From NCBI RefSeq assembly GCF_019510245.1, contig NZ_JAEKKT010000121.1, forward strand, positions 1-64,000: 64,000 nucleotides of DNA, written 5' to 3'. Below, in pieces: positions 34,384-41,361 of the stretch. The notes under the pieces are model-generated. The model ran no database searches and was not told the origin of the DNA. It saw only the letters and a program-made list of their open reading frames with translations. The DNA is from Streptomyces sp. GTDB lineage: Bacteria; Actinomycetota; Actinomycetes; Streptomycetales; Streptomycetaceae. The stretch's first letter is position 1, and every line of letters begins with the position of its first letter. Position numbers and translations under genes: made by a program.

Positions 34384-35651
34384 TGACCGTGGCCGCCACT
34401 CCCGCACCCCCGCAGGCACCCCCCAAGCCCACCTGGGACCCCAGGCGGCCGCAGCCCGTCCTGCCGTGGCTGCGCCCGACCATCCGCATACGGCTCACCC
34501 TGCTGTACGGCGGCATGTTCCTGATCGCCGGCATCCTGCTGCTGTCGATCATCTACCTGCTCGCCGCCCAGGCGATCAGCACCGGCAACCAGCCGCTGTT
34601 CAAAATCGTCGGCTTCGACAAACTGTCGGTCTCCAGCGACAACTGCCCCGCGATCAACATGGCAGGCGGCACGTCCAGCACCGTGTCGCTGGGAGACTTC
34701 AACAACGCGATCGCCCAGTGCGTGGACCACCAGCGCCAGGCGGCCCTGGACAACCTCCTCAGCCGCTCGCTCCTCGCCCTGCTGGGCCTGGCCGTGATCG
34801 CCTTCGCGTTCGGCTACGCGATGGCCGGCCGCGTGCTCTCCCCGCTCGGCCGGATCACCCGCACCGCCCGTGCGGTGGCCGGCTCGGACCTGTCCCGCCG
34901 GATCGAGCTGGACGGCCCGGACGACGAACTCAAGGAACTCGCGGACACCTTCGACGACATGCTGGAGCGGTTGCAGCGGGCCTTCACCGCCCAGCAGCGC
35001 TTCGTCGGCAACGCCTCGCACGAGCTGCGCACGCCCCTGGCGATCAACCGCACGCTCCTGGAGGTGCATCTCTCGGACCCGGGCGCGCCCGTGGAGCTGC
35101 AGCAGCTCGGCAAGACGCTGCTGGCCACCAACGAGCGCAGCGAGCAGCTCGTGGAGGGCCTGCTGCTGCTCGCCCGCAGCGACAACCAGATCGTCGAGCG
35201 CAAGCCGGTCGACCTGGCCGAGGTGGCCTCCCAGGCCGTCGACCAGGTGCACGCCGAGGCGGAGGCCAAGGGCGTGACGATCCGGGGCGCACGGAAACCG
35301 GCCGTGGTCCAGGGCAACGGTGTGCTGCTGGAGCGGATCGCCCTGAACCTGCTGCAGAACGCGGTGCGCTACAACGTGCCCGAAGACGGCTGGGTGGAGG
35401 TGAACACCGAGATCCAGCACGGGCAGGCGGTGCTCTACGTCGCGAACACCGGGCCGGTGGTCCCGGCCTACGAGATCGACAACCTCTTCGAGCCCTTCAG
35501 ACGGCTCCGTACCGAGCGGACGGGCAGCGACAAGGGCGTGGGCCTCGGCCTGTCCATCGTGCGGTCCGTGGCCCGGGCGCACGGCGGGCACATCGTGGCC
35601 CAGCCCCGGGAGGGCGGCGGGCTCGTGATGCGGGTCACGTTGCCGATCTGA
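34383..35651 (+). CDS. cutS: Sensor histidine kinase CutS
   Basis: The 422-residue kinase has two membrane segments (about 35-65 and 124-146) enclosing a small extracytoplasmic domain of ~60 residues with only two cysteines, Cys88 (DNCPAIN) and Cys113 (AQCVDHQ). They could form a redox-active disulfide. A HAMP domain follows (RVLSPLGRITRTARAVAG). The H-box NASHELRTPLAINR carries the phosphorylated histidine, and N (NLLQNAVRYN), G1 and G2 boxes (GVGLGLSIV) complete the ATPase domain. It is translationally coupled to cutR. Confidence 0.94.
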   Translation: MTVAATPAPPQAPPKPTWDPRRPQPVLPWLRPTIRIRLTLLYGGMFLIAGILLLSIIYLLAAQAISTGNQPLFKIVGFDKLSVSSDNCPAINMAGGTSSTVSLGDFNNAIAQCVDHQRQAALDNLLSRSLLALLGLAVIAFAFGYAMAGRVLSPLGRITRTARAVAGSDLSRRIELDGPDDELKELADTFDDMLERLQRAFTAQQRFVGNASHELRTPLAINRTLLEVHLSDPGAPVELQQLGKTLLATNERSEQLVEGLLLLARSDNQIVERKPVDLAEVASQAVDQVHAEAEAKGVTIRGARKPAVVQGNGVLLERIALNLLQNAVRYNVPEDGWVEVNTEIQHGQAVLYVANTGPVVPAYEIDNLFEPFRRLRTERTGSDKGVGLGLSIVRSVARAHGGHIVAQPREGGGLVMRVTLPI

Positions 35652-36052
35652 CGCCGTTACAAGATCGCGACACACGCGGGGGATGTTCGCTTTGCGCTGA
35701 ATTTTCCGGCGGCGCGGCACATTCCCCTCTGTGTGATCGATCACAAGGGCGGTTTTCCGGCCATCTACTCTCTGTGATCATGGCCGGGGGAATAAAGCCG
35801 GGAAAATCCCTGTTTTCAGGGGTCTTGATCACGGGAAGTACAGGGTGAGGCGCCTTTGAAGTGCCTCGGCAGGACCGTGTACGGTCCCCATCGCCATTCA
35901 ACCTGATCGCTCTTGGGGGGTCCGGTTGGGTGTCGATTGAGTAACAGACCTTGATGTGAGGCAAAATCTCCGCCTCGGGTCGGGCACAAGTCCGGCCTCT
36001 CACGCGTTACGTGCGCTGGAGACACCGCAGACACCCAGAGGGGGAGAGCGAC
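35652..36052. other. 401-bp intergenic region, cutS / DUF4193, with palindrome
   Basis: No gene is visible. The region is relatively AT-rich and contains TGTGATCGATCACA at 35732-35745, a perfect 14-bp palindrome, followed by TGTGATCATGG and CTTGATCACGGG at about 35773 and 35824. Several TGATC half-sites over 100 bp suggest a binding array for a regulator of the DUF4193 gene or a neighbour. The DUF4193 ribosome binding site (GGGGAGAG) ends the region. Confidence 0.55.
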
Positions 36053-36349
36053 ATGGCAACCGATTACGACACTCCACGCAAGACCGACGACGACGTCGAC
36101 TCGGACAGCCTTGAAGAGCTGAAGGCCAGGCGGAACGACAAGTCGACGTCGTCAGTGGACGTCGACGAGTTCGAGGCCGCCGAAGGCCTGGAGCTGCCCG
36201 GCGCGGACCTCTCGAACGAGGAGCTGGCCGTCCGGGTGCTGCCCAAGCAGCAGGACGAGTTCACCTGCATGAGCTGCTTCCTGGTGCACCACCGCAGCCA
36301 GCTGGCCCGCGAGAAGAACGGTCAGCCGATCTGCCGCGACTGCGACTGA
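36053..36349 (+). CDS. DUF4193 family zinc-ribbon-like protein
   Basis: ATG at 36053 follows GGGGAGAGCGAC. The 98-residue acidic protein begins MATDYDTPRKTDDDVDSDSLEEL and ends in two CxxC pairs (CMSCFLVHH and CRDCD) that should bind one zinc. DUF4193 proteins are conserved in actinobacteria; no activity is established. The small size and zinc knuckle suggest interaction with RNA polymerase or the ribosome, but that is inference. The next gene starts 13 bp downstream. Confidence 0.9.
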   Translation: MATDYDTPRKTDDDVDSDSLEELKARRNDKSTSSVDVDEFEAAEGLELPGADLSNEELAVRVLPKQQDEFTCMSCFLVHHRSQLAREKNGQPICRDCD

Positions 36350-36362
36350 GGACGGGTCGGGC

Positions 36363-37325
36363 ATGACTGGCTCGACCCCACCTCGGAAGCGCCGCTTCCC
36401 CTTGCCGGGAGCGGACTCTGGGCCGTCCGACGGCCCACGCGCGCGTGATCGTGATGACGAGCGGGGCTCGCCCGATGCGGGAGCCTCGCTCGAACCGGCG
36501 GCCGACCGGGGTGACCTCCCGGCGCCGGCGGACAGCTCCCCCGCGCCCGTCGCCCGGACGGGGGTCCCCCCGCTCGAGCGAAGTCGAGAGCGGGGGAGGG
36601 CCGCGGCCATCCGCGACAGGGCCGTGGACATGGCCCGGGAAGGGGCCCGTAAGGGCGGCAGCCGGGCGAAAGCCGGGCTGGCGTACCTCGCGGACCGGAT
36701 CATCGAGATCGCCCCGCGTGTCCCCGTACGCGACCTCGGGACCCTGCGCCGGCAGTTCCCGGGCCTCGGGCCCGAGCAGCTCGCCGACAGGCTGGTGGCG
36801 GGCGCGGCGGGCGCGACCTCGGCGGTCGGGGCCGGTGTCGGGGCGGCGGCGATGCTGCCGGTGCCCCCGGCGATGCCGACCGAACTGGCCGCGGAGATCA
36901 CCGGGGTCGCGGCGATCGAGCTGAAGATGATCGCCGAGCTCCACGAGGTGTACGGCGTGCGGCCGCCGGGGAACCTGAAGGCCCGCAGCACCGCGTATCT
37001 GTCCTCCTGGTCGGGGGAGCGCGGGATCGACGTGATGAAGCCGTCGACGCTCAACAACGCGCTCGGCGGGCACATGAAGCGCGAGCTGCGCCAGCAGATC
37101 ATGAAGCGGATGGTGCGGGACCTGCCCAACCTGATGCCGTTCATGGTGGGCGCCGCGGTGGGGGCGGTCATGAACCGCCGGGACACCAGAAGGCTCGCCG
37201 CGCGGATCCGGGCGGACCTGAGAAAGATCCAGGTGCCGTGGGAGGAACTGCCGGAGCTGCCGCCGCTGGAGAAGCCGGCGGAGCCGCTGCCGATCGCCGA
37301 ACTGCCCGAGGACTTCGAGGGCTGA
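36363..37325 (+). CDS. Conserved hypothetical protein, weakly EcsC-like
   Basis: ATG at 36363 follows ACGGGTCGGGC. The 320-residue protein has a disordered charged N-terminus (~1-80). A helical body follows with RIIEIAPRVPVRDLGTLRRQFPGL and a small-residue membrane-like segment LVAGAAGATSAVGAGVGAAAMLPVPPAMPTELAAEITGVAAIELKMIAELHEVYG, which resembles EcsC-type proteins. RELRQQIMKRMVRDLPNLMPFMVGAAVGAVMNRRDTRRL is a second hydrophobic stretch. Residues about 66-79 (TGVPPLERSRERGR) come from an in-frame copy of a dispersed repeat. Function unknown. It ends before the convergent DUF3093 gene. Confidence 0.7.
   Translation: MTGSTPPRKRRFPLPGADSGPSDGPRARDRDDERGSPDAGASLEPAADRGDLPAPADSSPAPVARTGVPPLERSRERGRAAAIRDRAVDMAREGARKGGSRAKAGLAYLADRIIEIAPRVPVRDLGTLRRQFPGLGPEQLADRLVAGAAGATSAVGAGVGAAAMLPVPPAMPTELAAEITGVAAIELKMIAELHEVYGVRPPGNLKARSTAYLSSWSGERGIDVMKPSTLNNALGGHMKRELRQQIMKRMVRDLPNLMPFMVGAAVGAVMNRRDTRRLAARIRADLRKIQVPWEELPELPPLEKPAEPLPIAELPEDFEG
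36559..36600 (-). repeat. Dispersed ~42-bp GC-rich element, copy B
   Basis: Read on the minus strand this segment is CCTCCCCCGCTCTCGACTTC followed by GCTCGAGCGG and ACCCCCG, matching copy A at 3171-3212 at about 36 of 42 positions. Its ends are self-complementary (CCCCCGCTC / GAGCGGGGG), so it can form a hairpin. Again it lies within a coding sequence, in frame, in a disordered linker. Confidence 0.75.
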
Positions 37326-37427
37326 CGGCCCTGCCGGGCGCGCGGGGGACGAGCGAGACCGGCACCGCCGGGCCGGGCGCGGGCGCGGCCCGGATGCCCC
37401 GCGGGCCCCGTGCTGCGCGCCGGAGCG

Positions 37428-37895
37428 CTACGCCTTCGCGCCGGCCTTCGCCGCCTCGATCGCCGCCGCCAGGGCCTCCGGCTCCCGGGTCGACAGATAC
37501 AGGTACGGGGTCGGGTCCTCCGGGTCCGTGACCTCCACGCGCAGGGCCCTCGGGATGTAGGAGCGCAGCAGGAGGAAGGCACGGACGTCGGCCTTGTACG
37601 TACGCCAGGCGCGCGCCTCGTCCGGGTCCAGGATCTCCGACGGGCCCAGGGCGGAGACCGGGATCTTCGCCTCGCCCGCGATCAGCGAGTCGCCGACGAC
37701 CCGGATCCGCGGGGAGCCGTACGAGCTGGCCACCACCGCTGCCGCCGCGGTGCCGCCGGCCAGGCCGCCCAGCATCGGCAGGGTGCCGAACGGCAGCAGG
37801 ATCAGGGCGAGCGAGACGCCGACCAGGAAGCTGATGAACCACCAGGAGCGGGGGGCGGTGAGGCGTTCTTCGTAGGGGGTGGCGGAGAGCTGCAT
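37428..37895 (-). CDS. DUF3093 membrane protein
   Basis: This 155-residue protein starts MQLSATPYEERLTAPRSWWF. A hydrophobic hairpin follows (WFISFLVGVSLALILLPFG and LGGLAGGTAAAAVVASSYG, about 19-60), then a soluble PH-like beta-rich domain (IRVVGDSLIAGEAKIPVSALGPSEILD, YKADVRAFLLLRSYIPRALRVEVTDPEDPTPYLYLSTREPEAL). This is the DUF3093 pattern of actinobacteria. It is divergent from the thioesterase gene (58 bp). The order DUF3093-dut-DUF3710-DUF3159-OB-fold is conserved in mycobacteria, supporting a long-standing gene neighbourhood. Function unknown. Confidence 0.88.
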   Translation of the reverse strand: MQLSATPYEERLTAPRSWWFISFLVGVSLALILLPFGTLPMLGGLAGGTAAAAVVASSYGSPRIRVVGDSLIAGEAKIPVSALGPSEILDPDEARAWRTYKADVRAFLLLRSYIPRALRVEVTDPEDPTPYLYLSTREPEALAAAIEAAKAGAKA

Positions 37896-37953
37896 GGAGC
37901 CAAGCTTGGCACGGTGCCCGGATTCACCGGACGCGCGGGTAAGGTCTGCGGCT

Positions 37954-38538
37954 GTGAGTGGTAGTTCCGCAGCTCTTCAGCCTCCTGCCGGTGCCCGGAA
38001 ACCGGAGCGGCACCCCGACGCGCCCGCGCCCGGTGAGCTCGTCGGTGCACACTACGAACAGTGTTTCGGGTGTGGCCACGAGCAGTCCCACGGCCTGCAC
38101 CTGGAGGTACGGGCCGGTGAGGGAGTCTCCCTCACCGCCGAGTTCACCGTGCGCCCCGCCCATCAGGGCGCCCCGGGCCTCGCGCACGGCGGGGTGCTCG
38201 CCACCGCCCTGGACGAGACGCTGGGTTCGCTCAACTGGCTGCTGCGGAAGATCGCCGTGACGGGACGGCTGGAGACCGACTTCGTGCGGCCCGTGCCCGT
38301 GGGCACCACGCTCCACCTGGAGGCGGAGGTGGTCGCCGTCGCGGGCCGGAAGATCTACTCGACCGCCACCGGCCGCGTGAACGGCCCGGAGGGACCCGTC
38401 GCGGTCCGCGCCGACGCCCTCTTCGTCGAGGTACCCGTCGAGCACTTCGTCGAGCACGGCCGCGAGGAAGAGATCCAGGCCGCGATGGAGGACCCGGACC
38501 AGGCCCGGCGCACCCGCGCCTTCGAGGTGAATCCGTGA
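37954..38538 (+). CDS. PaaI-type hotdog-fold thioesterase
   Basis: GTG at 37954 (AAGG nine bases upstream) gives 194 residues; the open frame extends further but crosses into the divergent gene. A Pro-rich leader precedes a hotdog domain (~55-165). Motifs are HYEQCFGCGHEQSHGLHLEV, with a CxxC that may bind zinc, and HQGAPGLAHGGVLATALDETLGSL, the catalytic Asp/Asn helix of PaaI-like acyl-CoA thioesterases. The acyl group is unknown. The stop overlaps the dut start (GTGA), so the two genes are coupled. Confidence 0.85.
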   Translation: MSGSSAALQPPAGARKPERHPDAPAPGELVGAHYEQCFGCGHEQSHGLHLEVRAGEGVSLTAEFTVRPAHQGAPGLAHGGVLATALDETLGSLNWLLRKIAVTGRLETDFVRPVPVGTTLHLEAEVVAVAGRKIYSTATGRVNGPEGPVAVRADALFVEVPVEHFVEHGREEEIQAAMEDPDQARRTRAFEVNP

Positions 38539-39116
38539 ACCCTGCAGAACTCCCGACCCCGGCCCGCACGGCGGGTCCGCTCGGCGTCCTCGTCCGCCGC
38601 GTCGACCCCGACGTACCGCTTCCGGCGTACGAGCACCCGGGTGACGCGGGAGCCGACCTGCGCACCACCGAGGCGTGCGAGCTGGAGCCCGGGGAACGGG
38701 CCGTACTGCCCACGGGCGTGTCGATCGCCCTCCCGGAGGGGTACGCGGCCTTCGTGCACCCTCGTTCGGGGCTCGCCGCCCGGTGCGGTGTGGCCCTCGT
38801 GAATGCCCCGGGGACGATTGATGCCGGGTACCGTGGGGAGATCAAGGTGATCGTGGTGAATCTCGACCCGCGCGAGGCGGTGCGGTTCGAGCGCTTCGAC
38901 CGGATCGCCCAACTGGTCGTCCAGCAGGTCGAGAGGGTCCGCTTCCACGAGGTGGCGGAACTTCCCGGCTCGGCGCGGGCCGAGGGGGGCTTCGGGTCCA
39001 CCGGCGGTCATGCCGCGGTGGGCGACGTGAGCGGCACAAGCGGTCAGGCCGCCGAGGGCGGTCGGACGGGTGGGAATCGATACGCTTCGGTCGTATCCGA
39101 CCGGGAAGGACAGTGA
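38535..39116 (+). CDS. dut: Deoxyuridine 5'-triphosphate nucleotidohydrolase (dUTPase)
   Basis: dUTPase hydrolyses dUTP to dUMP and PPi, keeping uracil out of DNA. All five trimeric-dUTPase motifs are visible: GDAGADLR (I), HPRSGLAARCGV (II), NAPGTIDAGYRGEIKVIVVN (III, with the nucleophilic-water Asp and Tyr), RIAQLVVQQV (IV) and the flexible P-loop-like RAEGGFGSTGG (V). Beyond motif V there are about 38 extra residues rich in Gly and Ser, longer than usual. GTG at 38535 overlaps the thioesterase stop. Confidence 0.95.
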   Translation: MNPAELPTPARTAGPLGVLVRRVDPDVPLPAYEHPGDAGADLRTTEACELEPGERAVLPTGVSIALPEGYAAFVHPRSGLAARCGVALVNAPGTIDAGYRGEIKVIVVNLDPREAVRFERFDRIAQLVVQQVERVRFHEVAELPGSARAEGGFGSTGGHAAVGDVSGTSGQAAEGGRTGGNRYASVVSDREGQ

Positions 39117-39117
39117 C

Positions 39118-39882
39118 GTGTTCGGACGTCGCAAGAAGAAGGGTGCCGCCGAGGACGCGGCCGGCGAGGCCGAGCAGGTCGTCGACAGCGTCGACACCGA
39201 GGCGGACGAGGAAGAAGAGGGCGAGCGCGAGCGCGTTCGTCTGGAGCCGGAGCCCCGGCCCGACGGGCCGTGGGACGACACCGAGGTGCGCGAGCCCGGC
39301 GAGGGCCGGGTGGACCTGGGCGGTCTGTTCGTGCCGGGCGTGGACGGCATGGAGCTCCGGGTCGAGGTCGCGGGCGACGCGATCGTCGCGGCGACCGTCG
39401 TGCTGCGCGACAGCGCCATCCAGCTGCAGGCCTTCGCCGCCCCCAAGCGCGAGGGCATCTGGGGCGAGGTCCGCGAGGAGATCGCGACCGGCATCACCCA
39501 GCAGGGCGGCATCGTCGACGAGGTCGAGGGGCCGCTGGGCTGGGAGCTGCGCGCCCAGGTGCCGGTGCAGCTGCCGGACGGCACGGGCGGCTTCCAGGTG
39601 GTGCGGTTCGTCGGTGTGGACGGTCCCCGCTGGTTCCTGCGTGGTGTGATCTCTGGGCAGGGCGCGGTGCAGCCGCAGGCGGCCGGTCTCCTCGAGCAGA
39701 TCTTCCGGGACACCGTCGTGGTCCGCGGCGAGGGCCCGATGGCGCCCCGCGACCCGATCGTCCTGAAGCTGCCCAACGATGCCCAGATGGTCCCCGAGGG
39801 CGTCCAGCAGGAGGAGTCCTCGCGCTTCTCCGGCGGCATGGGCCAGCTCCAGCGCGGACCGGAGATCACCGAGGTCCGCTAG
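39118..39882 (+). CDS. DUF3710 family protein
   Basis: GTG at 39118, one base after the dut stop, with AAGGA seven bases upstream, gives a 254-residue protein beginning VFGRRKKKGAAEDAAGEAEQ. A strongly acidic linker (EADEEEEGERERVRLEPEP) leads to the DUF3710 domain: RVDLGGLFVPGVDGMELRVEV, LQAFAAPKREGIWGEVREEI, GPRWFLRGVISGQGAVQP, RDTVVVRGEGPMAPRDPI. It is conserved beside dut in actinobacteria. Function unknown. A hairpin terminator follows. Confidence 0.9.
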   Translation: MFGRRKKKGAAEDAAGEAEQVVDSVDTEADEEEEGERERVRLEPEPRPDGPWDDTEVREPGEGRVDLGGLFVPGVDGMELRVEVAGDAIVAATVVLRDSAIQLQAFAAPKREGIWGEVREEIATGITQQGGIVDEVEGPLGWELRAQVPVQLPDGTGGFQVVRFVGVDGPRWFLRGVISGQGAVQPQAAGLLEQIFRDTVVVRGEGPMAPRDPIVLKLPNDAQMVPEGVQQEESSRFSGGMGQLQRGPEITEVR

Positions 39883-39904
39883 GCGCTCCGCCGAGAGCCG
39901 TTCG

Positions 39905-39932
39905 AGAGCCGCGCCCTTCGGGGTGCGGCTCT
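39905..39932 (+). terminator. Terminator hairpin with TTCG tetraloop
   Basis: AGAGCCGCGCCC and GGGTGCGGCTCT pair over 12 bp (one G-T wobble) around a TTCG loop, 22 bp after the DUF3710 stop. The stable UUCG tetraloop and following TCTGC support termination of the thioesterase-dut-DUF3710 operon. Confidence 0.85.
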
Positions 39933-40044
39933 TCTGCGTGCGCGACCCCTTGACGGCGAATTGGTCCGTACCTACGGTCACGGCTCAACGCGCCGTTCAT
40001 AAAGGCGCCTCGCGTTCACTTACATGAACGAAAGGCCTTCAGGT

Positions 40045-41211
40045 ATGCGCAGAACCGGACTCCTCGCAGCCGTCGCCGCCCTCCTCGCCGGAGCCCTCTC
40101 CTGGCCGGCCCAGGCCGCCCCCAGCACCTTCGTCCACCCCGGGGTCACCGTCTCCAGGAGCCAGCTGGACTTCGCCCGCACGGAGGTACTGGCCGGCGCC
40201 CAGCCCTGGAAGGCGGCCTACGACCAGATGATGGCGAGCAAGTACGCCGACCTGAACCGCACGCCGACCCCGTGGGCGACCGTCGAGTGCGGCTCGTACT
40301 CGAACCCGAATCACGGCTGTACCGACGAGCGCGAGGACGCGATCGCCGCCTACACCGACGCCCTCGCCTGGTACATCACCAAGGACGCCCGCTACGCCCA
40401 GAAGGCCATCCAGATCATGGACGCCTGGTCGGCCACCATCACCGGCCACACCAACAGCAACGCGCCGCTGCAGAGCGGCTGGGCGGGCTCCTCCTGGCCC
40501 AAGGCCGCCGAGATCATCAGGTACACGTACACCGGCACCTGGGCGAACGAGGCCCGCTTCGCCACCATGCTGCGCAACGTCTACCTCCCCACCGTCATCA
40601 AGGGCTCCAACTCCAACGGCAACTGGGAGCTGTCGATGACGGAGGCCGCCGTCGGCATCTCCGTCTTCCTGGAGGACAGGGCGTCGTACGACACGGCCAT
40701 GGCGAGGTTCCGCACCCGCACCGCCGCCTACGTCTACCTGGCCTCCGACGGGTCGGTGCCGAAGACCGTGCCCAGCCAGAACCTGGACACCACCGCCAAG
40801 ATCGTCTCCTACTGGCAGGGCCAGTCCACCTTCGTCACCGGCCTCACCCAGGAGACCTGCCGGGACTTCACGCACACCGGCTACGGCATCTCCGCGATCT
40901 CGCACGTCGCCGAGACCAGCCGGATCCAGGGTCAGGACCTGTACGGCACCGACGTCGGCGAGCGGCTGCGGCAGGCCCTCGGCTTCCAGGCCAAGTACCA
41001 GCTGGGCGCCGCCGTCCCCGGCTGGCTCTGCGGCGGCTCCCTGAACCTGGGGCTCGGACCCGTCACCGAGGTCGGCTACAACGCCCTCCACAACCGCCTC
41101 GGCATCGCCATGACCAACACCGAGACGCTCACCCGGAACAACCGCCCCGCCGGCACCAACAACCTCTTCGTGGCCTGGGAGACGCTCACCCACGGCGACA
41201 ACCCCGAGTGA
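40045..41211 (+). CDS. Secreted alginate-lyase-family protein
   Basis: ATG at 40045 (GAAAGG nine bases upstream) gives a clean signal peptide, MRRTGLLAAVAALLAGALSWPAQAAP; an ATG at 40024 lacks a ribosome binding site. The mature part (~360 residues) is alpha-helical and matches the alginate-lyase (PL5/PL17-like) toroid: VSRSQLDFARTEVLAGAQPWKAAYDQM, NPNHGCTDEREDAIAAYTDALAWYITKDARYAQKAIQIMDAW, GWAGSSWPKAAEIIRYT, NGNWELSMTEAAVGISVFLED. Conserved His and Tyr in DFTHTGYGISAISHVAE may be catalytic. It would depolymerise a uronic-acid polysaccharide outside the cell; the true substrate is unproven. Confidence 0.85.
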   Translation: MRRTGLLAAVAALLAGALSWPAQAAPSTFVHPGVTVSRSQLDFARTEVLAGAQPWKAAYDQMMASKYADLNRTPTPWATVECGSYSNPNHGCTDEREDAIAAYTDALAWYITKDARYAQKAIQIMDAWSATITGHTNSNAPLQSGWAGSSWPKAAEIIRYTYTGTWANEARFATMLRNVYLPTVIKGSNSNGNWELSMTEAAVGISVFLEDRASYDTAMARFRTRTAAYVYLASDGSVPKTVPSQNLDTTAKIVSYWQGQSTFVTGLTQETCRDFTHTGYGISAISHVAETSRIQGQDLYGTDVGERLRQALGFQAKYQLGAAVPGWLCGGSLNLGLGPVTEVGYNALHNRLGIAMTNTETLTRNNRPAGTNNLFVAWETLTHGDNPE

Positions 41212-41361
41212 GCGGCCCGCACGGGCGTCGGAGCCCCGCACCGGCGCCCATCAGGGTTGCGTCAAAGATGCCCGCTGCCGGGGCCCCTGCACCATTCGCC
41301 GGGATTGTTGGCCGTAGGGTCGACGCTGCGTTGGCGGCAGTTGCAGGAAGACAATAGGACC

